A stretch of DNA of 50,880 bases. Source: Clostridiales bacterium (GTDB taxonomy: Bacteria; Bacillota; Clostridia; Saccharofermentanales; Saccharofermentanaceae). The stretch covers positions 1 through 50,880 of the forward strand of contig JAFZQI010000037.1 of NCBI GenBank assembly GCA_017620475.1, given 5' to 3'. A program made the position numbers and the translations under genes. Positions 9,297 to 18,223 of the stretch are shown here, one piece after another (the first letter of the stretch is position 1; every line of letters begins with the position of its first letter). The notes beneath the pieces are model-generated. The model saw nothing but the letters and a program-made list of their open reading frames with translations. It ran no database searches and was not told where the DNA came from.

Positions 9297-10424
9297 TTAA
9301 ATGCCGAAAAGTGCCTTGACTGCGTCACGGTCGACTTTGGAGCCGATGACACAGAGTTTGCCGGTAACGTCGGCACCTCCGAAGCGTACATCTGCTTCAC
9401 CCGGAACGTAGTCGAAGTGGATCCACTTTCCATCCTCGCCGGCAACGATGCCCTTGGCGCGGAGGATCATGCCGAAATCACCGCTGTCGAGTTCTTCGAG
9501 TGCGGCGCGGATGGCGGCCTCGGAGAATTTCTTGGATGTCTCGAATCCTACGCTGTCGAAGACTTCGTCGGCGTGGTGGTGACCTTCGTGGTCATGATCG
9601 TGGTCGTGGCAGCCGCAGGTGCAGTCCGGACCGTGATCGTGGTGGTGCTCGTGTTCATCATGATCGTGGTGATGATGCTCATGATCGTGATGGTGCTCAT
9701 GTTCATCATGATCGTGGTGATGATGTTCGTGCTCGTGGTCATGTTCGTCATGGTCGTGGTCGTCATCGTGGTGATGATGGTGATGAGCGTGCTCTTCCGC
9801 CTCAAGGAGAGCGGCGGCCATAGCGTCGGCCGTAATCGGATTCTCGATGGCTTCACGGATCTGCGTACCCGAGAGATTCTCCCAGGGTGTGGTAATGATC
9901 TGAGAGTGATCGTTGATCCCGCGGATCAGGGAGATTGCGGTATCAAGCTTATCCTGGGCAATATTGCCGGTTCTCGAAAGAATAATGGTGCCGGCGTACT
10001 TGATCTGGTTCTCGTAGAATTCCTTGAAGTTTTTGAGGTAGATCTTGCACTTGCTGGCGTCAATGACGGTCACGGTGCCGCAGACCTCGGTGCCCTCGAC
10101 CTTCTCTACCGCCGCAACGACATCGGAGAGTTTACCGACGCCGGAGGGCTCAATGAGGATACGGTCAGGAGAGAACTTCTCGATGACCTCCTTGAGCGCC
10201 GTGCCGAAATCACCGACCAGCGAGCAGCAGATGCAGCCGGAGTTCATTTCCGTGATCTCAATGCCGGCTTCCTTCAGGAAACCGCCGTCGATACCGATCT
10301 GTCCGAATTCGTTCTCGATGAGGACGAGTTTCTGTCCCTGATATCCGTCAGAGATGAGTTTCTTGATGAGCGTGGTCTTGCCCGCGCCTAAAAAACCTGA
10401 AAAAATGTCTACTTTTGTTGCCAT
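9297..10424 (-). CDS. CobW/G3E GTPase with long His/Asp-rich metal-binding insert
   Basis: A 375-aa P-loop GTPase of the CobW (COG0523) metallochaperone group, which delivers metals such as zinc to client proteins. Walker A is GFLGAGKTT (about 11-19) and the metal-binding CxCC is C64-C67 (GCICC). Between the GTPase and the C-terminal CobW domain (about 285-375) lies a 73-residue run, 212-284, almost only His, Asp, Glu and a few Cys, containing two copies of a 16-residue block (HHHHDHDEHEHHHDHE-like), a DNA-level tandem duplication. ATG is preceded by AAGGAA. It follows a second CobW-like gene by 100 nt. The Ras-like NKxD motif is degenerate. Confidence 0.92.
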   Translation of the reverse strand: MATKVDIFSGFLGAGKTTLIKKLISDGYQGQKLVLIENEFGQIGIDGGFLKEAGIEITEMNSGCICCSLVGDFGTALKEVIEKFSPDRILIEPSGVGKLSDVVAAVEKVEGTEVCGTVTVIDASKCKIYLKNFKEFYENQIKYAGTIILSRTGNIAQDKLDTAISLIRGINDHSQIITTPWENLSGTQIREAIENPITADAMAAALLEAEEHAHHHHHHDDDHDHDEHDHEHEHHHHDHDEHEHHHDHEHHHHDHDEHEHHHDHGPDCTCGCHDHDHDHEGHHHADEVFDSVGFETSKKFSEAAIRAALEELDSGDFGMILRAKGIVAGEDGKWIHFDYVPGEADVRFGGADVTGKLCVIGSKVDRDAVKALFGI

Positions 10425-10524
10425 TCTATTTTCCTTCTTTCCAAATTTACTTTCTTTTCTTCATATCCTGCTGTGCTCATCTTCTGTTGGACGGTTTGTT
10501 TCTCGTTTCCGTCCGGACGATTCG

Positions 10525-11475
10525 TCAGCTGAAATAAATGATGTCGTTTTCGGGTGCGTCCGTCAGGTGGAAGTTCTCGACCTGAAGACACGGGATCGCG
10601 ACGGGGCTGCCCTGGGAATCGTCGCGGAAGAATCCGATCCTGCCGGTGACCTGGAGCCACTGGTTTTCCGGGAAGCCTCCTCTTACTTTGTGGAGACAAA
10701 GAAGAGAGATGGCGCCGATATCGTTGGCGCAGCAGGTATAGGCTTTTCGCTGCAGCACAAATGCTTCTTTTCTGTGTTCCCGCATAAGGACAGCCTGGCC
10801 GGTGACCGTGATGCGTTTACCGTTATACCGTTTGACGTTGTCGAGCGCGTCCGTGTAGAAGAGCCCGAAGTCGTCAGGAGCGATAACGCACGGGTCGTCG
10901 TCCAGATTGTAGGGGAGATACTCGCTGATATCGATCATGTTTCCATCCATCCCGAAGAACGACAGATTCATGGCGGGGTTCAGTGATTTTACCGAACCAC
11001 GGAGCTTAGGTATGTTATTTACTTCCGGATCGACGCGGTTGAAGATGACATTGTCACAGTAGCGGTAGTAATCGGCGAACATGGTCTGCATGTTGCGGTA
11101 GTAATCGTTATAGGTACTTGCATCCACAATGGTGATGGCGGCGGCCAGTGCCCAGCGCTCCGGCACATCCAGCTCGTCAAAAAAAGCGGCAGGGGATACC
11201 GAGCCGTTCCACTCGATGAGCACCACATCCGGGTGGTATTTGGCGTCGAGATTGTAGGTGAAAGCGCGGGTGACCTCTTCGGTCTCCGCGGTAATGATCT
11301 TCAAAGATTTACAGGGGGCCTTATCCTCAGGGGGGAGTTCCACTTCGCCCTCTTCTGTCAGAAGGATCAGGACTTTCTTATCCGAGAAACTTCCGTCTCC
11401 GATCCAGCTCTGGATGAACGATGTTTTCCCGCTGTCGAGAAACCCTGTGAAAAAATAAACCAGACAGTCTTCCAT
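10525..11475 (-). CDS. CobW-like GTPase with C-terminal OB-fold-like domain, lacks CxCC
   Basis: A 316-aa protein. Residues 1-200 are a CobW/G3E-type GTPase with Walker A GFLDSGKTS (11-19) and a TIVDAS strand, but the CxCC metal motif is missing. The last ~100 residues (GKRITVTGQAVLM..., then YTCCANDIGAISL, then WLQVTGRIGFF) resemble the C-terminal half of the TIGR03943/DUF1980 family, a partner of metal-related permeases. That match is from memory of the motif (CC-A-D then WV-V-G). The gene is upstream of the His-rich CobW gene and likely in its operon, suggesting a two-protein metal-delivery system. No DUF318-type permease lies nearby. Confidence 0.75.
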   Translation of the reverse strand: MEDCLVYFFTGFLDSGKTSFIQSWIGDGSFSDKKVLILLTEEGEVELPPEDKAPCKSLKIITAETEEVTRAFTYNLDAKYHPDVVLIEWNGSVSPAAFFDELDVPERWALAAAITIVDASTYNDYYRNMQTMFADYYRYCDNVIFNRVDPEVNNIPKLRGSVKSLNPAMNLSFFGMDGNMIDISEYLPYNLDDDPCVIAPDDFGLFYTDALDNVKRYNGKRITVTGQAVLMREHRKEAFVLQRKAYTCCANDIGAISLLCLHKVRGGFPENQWLQVTGRIGFFRDDSQGSPVAIPCLQVENFHLTDAPENDIIYFS

Positions 11476-11631
11476 TTCCTTTTCTTCCTTAATTTATTAA
11501 ACACCAGATAATATTTTCGTATGGATACGCAAGAATTTCAAGCGTGAAATTGCATAAAAATAGCAGAATCATGGCGGATAGATGACCACGGGGCTTTTTT
11601 ATGCTAAAATGTTGGCGGTTACAAGTTCAAC

Positions 11632-12384
11632 TTGGTAGAGGAGCCGTGGGAGAAAGTGACGGAAGTCTTTAACTATCTCAAAGAATTCAATTTCGCGTCC
11701 GTAGTCGTACGGCTTCTGTTGGCGATGACTTCGGGTGCATTGATCGGATACGGGCGTGAGAAGAAAGAGCGTAATGCCGGCCTTCGCACATATATGCTCA
11801 TCAGTATCGGTGCGGCGCTGACGGTCCTGATCTCCTTTTACGAATACCATATGCTTGAAGGAGCCTGGGCTTCCGTTGTGGAGGAAGTCGGATTGAAGTT
11901 TGACGGCACGCGTTTTGCGGCGCAGGTGCTGGCCGGTATCGGTTTCCTTGCTGCCGGAACGATCGTGGCTTCCGCGCACCAGCAGGTCAGCGGACTGACA
12001 TCGGCGATCGGGCTTTTCGCCGCGGCGGTACTGGGTATCGCGTCAGGTGCGGCATTCTATGAATGTGTGGTGCCTTCGATCGTGATCATCATCTTCTCCA
12101 TGGAAGTGCTCCAGCCTCTGGAAGTCCTCTATAAGAGACGCCTCCGTAACATCACCATCACAGTAAAATACATTAACCCCACAGATGTGGACATGATCAG
12201 ACGAACGATCGAGGGACAGGGCGCACAGCTCTTCGACATCGACCCGGAGGAGCCGGATGAGGACAATTTCCCGTCGGCGATCTTCTCGATGAAAATGAGT
12301 AAAGAAATGTCGTCGCACTCGGAGATGCTGTCATCCATTGCCGAGCTTCCGTGTGTGATGTCACTTCACGAACTGATCTCGTAA
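11632..12384 (+). CDS. MgtC/SapB-like membrane protein (diverged copy)
   Basis: About 250 aa, with four or five N-terminal helices and a soluble C-terminal ACT-like domain (about 160-250). MgtC signatures are present but altered: NAGLRTYMLISIGAAL, then QVLAGIGFLAAGTIV, then GLTSAIGLFAAAVLG. Family members relate to Mg2+ limitation and membrane energetics; their exact activity is unsettled. The start is uncertain: TTG at 11632 has no good ribosome site, while GTG at 11656 follows GGGAG by 3 nt. It ends 10 nt before a second family member, so the two are surely co-transcribed. Confidence 0.85.
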   Translation: MVEEPWEKVTEVFNYLKEFNFASVVVRLLLAMTSGALIGYGREKKERNAGLRTYMLISIGAALTVLISFYEYHMLEGAWASVVEEVGLKFDGTRFAAQVLAGIGFLAAGTIVASAHQQVSGLTSAIGLFAAAVLGIASGAAFYECVVPSIVIIIFSMEVLQPLEVLYKRRLRNITITVKYINPTDVDMIRRTIEGQGAQLFDIDPEEPDEDNFPSAIFSMKMSKEMSSHSEMLSSIAELPCVMSLHELIS

Positions 12385-12394
12385 CGGAGGAAAT

Positions 12395-13087
12395 ATGCTG
12401 GAGATTTTTGACGGAGTTCGGGATATAACGATGCTCAGTACGATGGTGCGCCTTCTGGTGGCCGTGCTTCTGGGCGGCGCAGTCGGATTGGAGCGTTCCT
12501 ACAAGAATCGCCCGGCCGGATTCCGTACCCATATCCTGGTTTGCCTGGGTGCAACGATCGCTTCCATGACGGGTATTTACCTTTATCTGAATATGAAACT
12601 TCCGACTGATATTTCCCGACTGGGTGCCCAGGTCGTATCCGGACTCGGTTTCATCGGCGGAGGTACGATCATTGTCGTTAATAACCGAAAGATCAAAGGT
12701 CTTACCACTGCGGCCGGCCTTTGGAGCTGCGGTATCATCGGACTTGCAGTCGGTGCCGGCTTCTACGAGGGTGCCATCATGGCAACGGTGCTCGTTCTGC
12801 TGGCCGAGACGCTGTTCTCGGTACTGGGAAACAAGATCACACACAACGCTCCCTTCAAGATCATGCTGGAGTATAACGATAAGAACGCGTTGAATCACGT
12901 AATGCGTTATTGCAAGAATAAGCGCATGGCGATCAGCAACCTGGAAGCTACCGGCAAAAGAGATGCCTTCATGTCGGTATACTCTGTTGTGCTGACGGTC
13001 CGCCCGCGCGAGAAAGTAGACTTCGAAAAGATCACGAATCACATTGACGAGATCGAAGGCATCATCGATGTGGAGATCGTCCGATAG
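12395..13087 (+). CDS. MgtC/SapB-family membrane protein (canonical copy)
   Basis: A 230-aa protein with canonical MgtC blocks: GGAVGLERSYKNRPAGFRTH near 28-47, VSGLGFIGGGTII near 80, and GLTTAAGLWSCGIIGLAVGA near 99, followed by a C-terminal ACT-like domain. GGAGG precedes ATG by 4 nt. Compared with its upstream neighbour it keeps the typical GGG and RTH residues, so this is likely the ancestral-type partner. A GH3 lipoprotein gene starts 33 nt downstream. Confidence 0.9.
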   Translation: MLEIFDGVRDITMLSTMVRLLVAVLLGGAVGLERSYKNRPAGFRTHILVCLGATIASMTGIYLYLNMKLPTDISRLGAQVVSGLGFIGGGTIIVVNNRKIKGLTTAAGLWSCGIIGLAVGAGFYEGAIMATVLVLLAETLFSVLGNKITHNAPFKIMLEYNDKNALNHVMRYCKNKRMAISNLEATGKRDAFMSVYSVVLTVRPREKVDFEKITNHIDEIEGIIDVEIVR

Positions 13088-13120
13088 ATTCGACAATTTC
13101 GTTAAGAAAGAGAGATCCCT

Positions 13121-15130
13121 ATGAAAAAGAAAATAATCAGTTCGCTTCTGATCATGTCCATGATGGGTACGGTGCTGACTTCCTGCCAGATGCCGAAGAA
13201 ACATGTGGAGACGACTCCTTCCGATCTTCCGCGCCCGATCGAGAAGACCGAGGAGACGACGGAACCGGAGATCGTTGAGACGACGCTTCCTCCGTATCAC
13301 TGCGTCAACCCGAAGTTTGAAGACCTGTCGGCGGAAGAGATCTGTGAGCTTCTGACTGTGGAAGAGAAGGCCAGCCAGATGGTCCAGGGCGCGAACTATC
13401 AAATGCCGCTGGAAGAAATGCAGAAGAACTGCTATGGTTCAGTCCTTTCCCATTATGCGGAATGGCCGGCGCTCCCGGCGGATGAGTGGAGTGAGGTCGT
13501 CAACCGCTACCAGGATGCGGCCCTTCTTTCGAATACGCGTATCCCGTTCATCTACGGCAACGACTGCGTACACGGCGTACTGGAAGCCCGGGGCTCAGTG
13601 ATTTTCCCGCAGAATATCAATATCGGCGCGGCCAACGACGAAGCCCTGACCTTCGAGATGGGTGTGCTTACTGGAAGTGATATGCTGCATTGCGGATTCC
13701 TCTGGACATTCTCCCCGTGCGTGGCCTCGGCGCAGGATCCACGCTGGGGACGTACTTATGAGTCCTATTCCGACGATGAGGAACTCGTGACGAAGCTGGC
13801 TGTTTCGTATACAAAAGGACTGTTGACCCAGGGCGTAGTGCCCTGCCCGAAGCATTTTATCGGTGACGGCTATACTGTCTTTGGAACCGGCGAGGGGGAC
13901 TACCTGATCGACCGCGGAGATGCCGTGATGACCGACGAAGAGATCGAGAAATGTGCGGCGGTCTATAAGGCCCTGATCGATGCGGGCGTTCCTTCTCTGA
14001 TGCTTTCCCACTCTTCTTTGAACGGCGTGAAGATGCATGAGAATAAGACCATGATCGACTACATCCGTAATGATCTGGGATTTGACGGCGTGATCCTTTC
14101 GGACTGGGACTCCCTGCATAACTGTTCCGGAGCGAGTGATCGTGAGAATGTCATCCTGTGCGTCAATGCCGGTGTGGATATGCTGATGGAAGGCGAGTCC
14201 TTCGAGCAGACCCGCGACTACATCGTTGAAGCCGTATATGACGGAAGCATTTCCCTGGACCGTGTAAACGAGGCCGTGATCCGCATTATCCAGATGAAGA
14301 TGGATTGCGGGCTTTTCGAGGATCCTTTTTTCGAGAACCGTGTGCCTTCCTATGAATGGAACTGTGATCACGCGCACGAAGTGGCGAGAAAACTTGCGGC
14401 GGAGTCGATGGTTCCGCTGATCCTTCCCGAAGACGGACCGATCACGCTTAAGGAAGGCATGAAGGTCTTCGTGTTAGGACCTGCGGCTGATGATACCGGC
14501 GTGCTTTGCGGCGGCTGGACCTACCTGTGGCAGGGCGGCACGGATGCCGAAAACGGCGGACAGAACTGGTGTGCAGAAGGCCCTTCGATCCTGGAGGCAC
14601 TGAAGGCTTCTGCCGAGGAGATCGGATTTGAGATCGTGACCGATCCGGACGAGATGGAGAACTGTGATGTCATCATCCTCTGCGTAGGTGAAAAACCTTA
14701 CGCGGAGTGGTACGGTGACACGGAAGACCTCTCGATCACAGGCGAACTGGCTCTCGACGGAAACGAAGAAGCTATCGAGAAGATCGCCGAGTATAAGGAC
14801 AGCAAGAAGAAACCGAAGCCGGTCATCACGCTGATCGTGGCCGGAAGAAACGTCATCATCTCCGATTATGTGGATGATTGGGACGAGGTCATCATGTGCT
14901 ATCTGCCGGGTTCTGAAGGCGGTAATGCAGTATGTGACCTGCTGACCGGTAAGGAGGAGTTCTACGGACGTCTGCCGATGCCTTACTATTCTTCCGTGGA
15001 TCAGATCGGTTCGACCGGTTCCGAAGAGGGTGAAGAAAGCGGCGAGCCCCAGGTATGGCTCGAGCGCGGATATACCGCATCGAAGAATCTGGCCGAGACA
15101 GATGTAGAGGGACAGGATCAGGATGACTGA
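13121..15130 (+). CDS. GH3 beta-glucosidase/glucan exohydrolase lipoprotein
   Basis: A surface-anchored glycoside hydrolase that should release glucose from beta-glucans or cello-oligosaccharides. Of 669 aa, residues 1-21 are a lipoprotein signal with lipobox LTSC, followed by a Thr/Glu/Pro linker to about 60. The GH3 N-terminal barrel has CPKHFIGDG and the nucleophile Asp in LSDWDS (D328). The C-terminal alpha/beta sandwich starts near 430 (VFVLGPAADDTG) and ends with LPMPYYSSVDQIG. The KHFxGDG form resembles plant and bacterial beta-glucan exohydrolases. It follows the MgtC pair by 33 nt; a strong terminator follows. Confidence 0.92.
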   Translation: MKKKIISSLLIMSMMGTVLTSCQMPKKHVETTPSDLPRPIEKTEETTEPEIVETTLPPYHCVNPKFEDLSAEEICELLTVEEKASQMVQGANYQMPLEEMQKNCYGSVLSHYAEWPALPADEWSEVVNRYQDAALLSNTRIPFIYGNDCVHGVLEARGSVIFPQNINIGAANDEALTFEMGVLTGSDMLHCGFLWTFSPCVASAQDPRWGRTYESYSDDEELVTKLAVSYTKGLLTQGVVPCPKHFIGDGYTVFGTGEGDYLIDRGDAVMTDEEIEKCAAVYKALIDAGVPSLMLSHSSLNGVKMHENKTMIDYIRNDLGFDGVILSDWDSLHNCSGASDRENVILCVNAGVDMLMEGESFEQTRDYIVEAVYDGSISLDRVNEAVIRIIQMKMDCGLFEDPFFENRVPSYEWNCDHAHEVARKLAAESMVPLILPEDGPITLKEGMKVFVLGPAADDTGVLCGGWTYLWQGGTDAENGGQNWCAEGPSILEALKASAEEIGFEIVTDPDEMENCDVIILCVGEKPYAEWYGDTEDLSITGELALDGNEEAIEKIAEYKDSKKKPKPVITLIVAGRNVIISDYVDDWDEVIMCYLPGSEGGNAVCDLLTGKEEFYGRLPMPYYSSVDQIGSTGSEEGEESGEPQVWLERGYTASKNLAETDVEGQDQDD

Positions 15131-15158
15131 ATCTGAACCATGTCCCTCTGCGGATATC

Positions 15159-15187
15159 GAGCCGGCATTGCCGGCTCCTTTTTTATT
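15159..15187 (+). terminator. Intrinsic terminator of the GH3 transcript
   Basis: GAGCCGGC-ATT-GCCGGCTC hairpin followed by CCTTTTTTATTTT, 28 nt after the GH3 stop. It acts on the plus strand only; the minus strand has no T-run after the stem. Confidence 0.85.
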
Positions 15188-15207
15188 TTGTTTGGAATCC
15201 TTTCCGA

Positions 15208-17715
15208 TCAGGAATCTTTCCCGTCGCGGATCACATTTCTCTTGATCTTACCGGAGATGGTCTTCGGCAGCTCATCGACGAATTCAACGACACGCGGGTA
15301 CTTGTACGGCGCGGTGTTGGTCTTAACGTACTCCTGGATCTCCTTTTTCAGTTCCTCTGAAGGAACCGCACGTCCCGGAACAAGCACGATCGTAGCCTTA
15401 ACGACCATACCGCGGACGCCCTGCGGGTCGGGAGTGCCGGTAACGGCGACCTCGAGAACATACGGGAGTTCCATGATGACGCTCTCGATTTCGAAAGGCC
15501 CGATACGGTAACCCGAAGATTTAATAACATCGTCGACACGACCGACATACCAGATGTACCCATCCTCATCCATCCACGCGGTATCACCGGTGTGGAAGTA
15601 GCCGTCATGCCAGGACTGCTTCGTTTTTTCTTCATCCTGATAGTAACCCTTATAAAGTCCGCACGGAACGACTTCGGTCGTGTTGATGCAGATCTCGCCG
15701 GTAGTACCCGGAGGACAGTCATTGCCGTTTTCATCGAGGATATGAACATCGTACGGAGTAACGGCCTTACCCATGGAGCCGAGGCGGATCGCCGATCCGA
15801 CGAGGTTACCGATCACCAGGGAAGTCTCGGTCTGGCCGAAGCCCTCCATCAGGCGGATGCCCGTCGCGCGCATGAACTGGTTGAATACCTCAGGGTTCAG
15901 CGCTTCACCGGCAACGGTCGCGTACTTCAGGGAAGTCAGATCGTAATGAGACAGATCCTCTTTTACGAGGAAGCGGTACATGGTCGGCGGCGCACAGAAT
16001 GTCGTAACATGGTACTTACTGAACATCGGCAGGATCTCGTTTGCATGGAACCGGTCGAAGTCGAAGGTGAAGGTCGGCGCTTCGCAGAGCCACTGGCCGT
16101 AGAGCTTACCCCAGAGGGATTTACCCCAGCCGGTATCGGAGATCGTAAAGTGCAGTCCGTTCGGGTCCACGTTGTGCCAGTACTTTGCCGTAGCGAAATG
16201 ACCCAGCGAATACTTATGGGAGTGGGCCGCGATCTTCGGATACCCTGTGGTACCGGAAGTGAAGAACATGACCATCGTATCGTTGCCCTGTGTTGCATTC
16301 TCCGGACGTTCAAAAACGTCGTTTGCCGCTGGCATCTCATAGTTGAAGTTATGCCACTTGCTGCTCATGCCCTCCATCGGAAGGAATCCGTTTCCATTCT
16401 CCGCGAAAAGCACTGCCTCGCTCTTTAATCCTGCTTCACCGACAGAAGACTTTCCTTCCAGGACTTTCAGCAGGTTCACACCGGCTTCGTCATCGGCACC
16501 GTTGGCCATGATGAGGGTGATATCCATGCCCGCAGCTTCTGCGGCTTTCTGTGCCTCCAGCGCGGTGTCGCCGTTACCGGTGATCACGATGGCGGAAACG
16601 CCTGCAGCCTTGAAGCGGTAATCGAAGTCGTGCTCCTTGAGAAGGTTCGTGGCCGGGATCGCGATCGCGCCGATCTTGTGAAGGGCTAGGATCGAGAACC
16701 AGAACTGGTAGTGACGCTTCAGAACGAGCATTACGCGGTCGCCGTGCTTGATGCCGAGGCTTTGGAAATAGTTTGCCGTCATCGCGGTGAACTTCTTCAT
16801 CTCGGCGAAGGTGAAACGGTGATCGGTCACTCCGTCTTTGGCCACCCACATCATGGAAGTCTTGTTCGGGTCTTTCTCCGCCATCGCATCGACGAGGTCG
16901 AAAGCGAAGTTGAACCTATCCGCTTCCGGTGTGTAGGCGATGGAAGTCAGCTTATTGTTTGCATCGAGAGAATCCGTGACATACTTTCTGTAGACCGGAT
17001 TCGGAACCGCTGCCAGATCAAAATTCGTTTTATTGTCTTCGACATAAGAAGTCTGCACGGTCTTCTCGTAGGTCGCGCCGGCAGTCCACTTTTCCGGATT
17101 CAGGACGATGGCGTAGAAGGTGCAGTCCTCGCCGCCGAGGGCAAACTCATTATGCGGAGTACGGCTGTCAAAGAAGATGGAATCACCGGGATACAGGATC
17201 TCGGAATGATCACGGAGCATGACCTTCAGGCAGCCTTTGGTAACGATGTTGAGCTCCTGTCCGGAGTGGGTAACAAGCTTGTACGGCGGATTGAGGGCTT
17301 CCTCTGAATACGGGATCGTCACCTCGAAAGGTTCGCACAGCTTATTTCTGAAGAGATGTCCTAAACGCATATACTTATAGCCGGCACGGCGGGTGATCGG
17401 AAGACCTTCGCCCTTTCTGGTGACGGCATATTCACGAAGTGCGGGTGTTGTTCCTTCCATCAGCTCGGAGATCTCGACACCGCAGAGATTCGCAACTTTG
17501 TAAACGAAGGTGAAGCTGAAATCCTCCTGGCCTTCTTCGTACTTGATGTACTCTTCTTCCGTGACCTCGACCTTTTCGGCCATGTCCTTTGTAGAGAGTC
17601 CCATGTCCAGACGCAGCGCTTTGATACGGCTGGCTACCTCAGAGATCTTCTGCTCGAGAAGGCCACCCTGCTCTCCGCTCTTCAACAATGTTTCATTCTT
17701 TTCTAGTTCGCTCAT
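15208..17715 (-). CDS. HTH-cupin-acyl-CoA ligase fusion
   Basis: An 835-aa three-part protein. Residues about 25-85 are an XRE-type helix-turn-helix (LSTKDMAEKVEVTEEEYIKY), about 100-210 a cupin (HSGQELNIVTKG, PHNEF), and about 265-835 an ANL-family adenylate-forming acyl-CoA synthetase. Ligase motifs: FTSGTTGYPK, EGFGQTE, DGYFHTGD, GRVDDVIKSSGYRIGP and the catalytic Lys in KTISGKIKR. It should convert a carboxylic acid, ATP and CoA to acyl-CoA; overall it looks like the medium-chain/aryl-acid group. I chose ATG 17715, 8 nt after GGAGG; an in-frame start at 17835 lies inside the leader terminator. Expression appears to be under a T-box leader, normally reserved for amino-acid genes, which suggests a role in amino acid supply. 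Confidence 0.93.
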   Translation of the reverse strand: MSELEKNETLLKSGEQGGLLEQKISEVASRIKALRLDMGLSTKDMAEKVEVTEEEYIKYEEGQEDFSFTFVYKVANLCGVEISELMEGTTPALREYAVTRKGEGLPITRRAGYKYMRLGHLFRNKLCEPFEVTIPYSEEALNPPYKLVTHSGQELNIVTKGCLKVMLRDHSEILYPGDSIFFDSRTPHNEFALGGEDCTFYAIVLNPEKWTAGATYEKTVQTSYVEDNKTNFDLAAVPNPVYRKYVTDSLDANNKLTSIAYTPEADRFNFAFDLVDAMAEKDPNKTSMMWVAKDGVTDHRFTFAEMKKFTAMTANYFQSLGIKHGDRVMLVLKRHYQFWFSILALHKIGAIAIPATNLLKEHDFDYRFKAAGVSAIVITGNGDTALEAQKAAEAAGMDITLIMANGADDEAGVNLLKVLEGKSSVGEAGLKSEAVLFAENGNGFLPMEGMSSKWHNFNYEMPAANDVFERPENATQGNDTMVMFFTSGTTGYPKIAAHSHKYSLGHFATAKYWHNVDPNGLHFTISDTGWGKSLWGKLYGQWLCEAPTFTFDFDRFHANEILPMFSKYHVTTFCAPPTMYRFLVKEDLSHYDLTSLKYATVAGEALNPEVFNQFMRATGIRLMEGFGQTETSLVIGNLVGSAIRLGSMGKAVTPYDVHILDENGNDCPPGTTGEICINTTEVVPCGLYKGYYQDEEKTKQSWHDGYFHTGDTAWMDEDGYIWYVGRVDDVIKSSGYRIGPFEIESVIMELPYVLEVAVTGTPDPQGVRGMVVKATIVLVPGRAVPSEELKKEIQEYVKTNTAPYKYPRVVEFVDELPKTISGKIKRNVIRDGKDS

Positions 17716-17772
17716 TTTTCTTTCCTCCATAAGCTCCCTATCAGCTGCGTCTTTTCCCGCTATTGAGGCAAT

Positions 17773-18079
17773 AAAAAACGCCCCAACATCCGACCTTCGG
17801 ATATTGAGACGGCTATTTACCGCGGTACCACTCAATTTGCGAAATCATTCGCCACTTAATAGGTTCAATCAAACCCGTCGCCTTAACGCGGCTCCTACGT
17901 GTACAGTCTACTCAAGTCCTGCTCTTAGGCCCTATCTTAGGACCTTCCTGCGTTTCTTATTCGGTGTACCGGCTCGGAAGCGATAGTCATCTGGATCATC
18001 CCGGATACCGGCTTTCAGCAGGGCGCCGGCTCTCTGTGAGGCGAAATGGTCACGACCTTCTTCGTCATCGCTTTTATAC
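17773..18079 (-). promoter_or_regulatory. T-box riboswitch upstream of the acyl-CoA ligase fusion (specifier read as AUC, Ile)
   Basis: Read on the minus strand, the leader has all T-box parts. Stem I starts GCGATGACGAAGA (near 18070) and closes at CTTCCGAGC. A GCCGCGTTA-type segment and the antiterminator core TGGTACCGCG (plus 17821-17830) follow, flanked by TTGAG/CTCAA. Next is a 12-bp terminator (17773-17808) ending GCGTTTTTT. Aligned on the shared GCGATGACGAAGA and CTTCCGAGC blocks, the AAC specifier of the asnS leader in this window falls on ATC (17982-17984), so Ile. The T-box call is strong; the codon is less certain, and TAT or ATG are possible if the loop is shifted. Confidence 0.9.
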
Positions 18080-18085
18080 AAGGCG

Positions 18086-18114
18086 ATAATATCCCCCGAA
18101 AAAAGGTTTGTCAA
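18086..18114 (-). promoter_or_regulatory. Sigma-A promoter of the T-box transcript
   Basis: On the minus strand TTGACA (18109-18114), 17 nt, TATTAT (18086-18091): close to consensus and placed just before stem I of the T-box leader. Confidence 0.8.
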
Positions 18115-18223
18115 CAGTTTTTTGACGTTTCCCGTGCAAAAAGGGCAGAAAACATTCCTGTTTCTTCTGTTCATTGTGGAGAAAACCTCAAATCTTTTTC
18201 ACAATCGTTACCACAAAGGGGTA

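Noticed and set aside
9276..10391. Long plus-strand open frame opposite the His-rich CobW gene
   Set aside because: It is antisense to a clear GTPase gene; its Val/Met/Ile run is the complement of the His/Asp codons.
17716..17835. N-terminal extension of the acyl-CoA ligase to 17835
   Set aside because: The extension would be coded by the T-box antiterminator and terminator; the ATG at 17715 has its own GGAGG.
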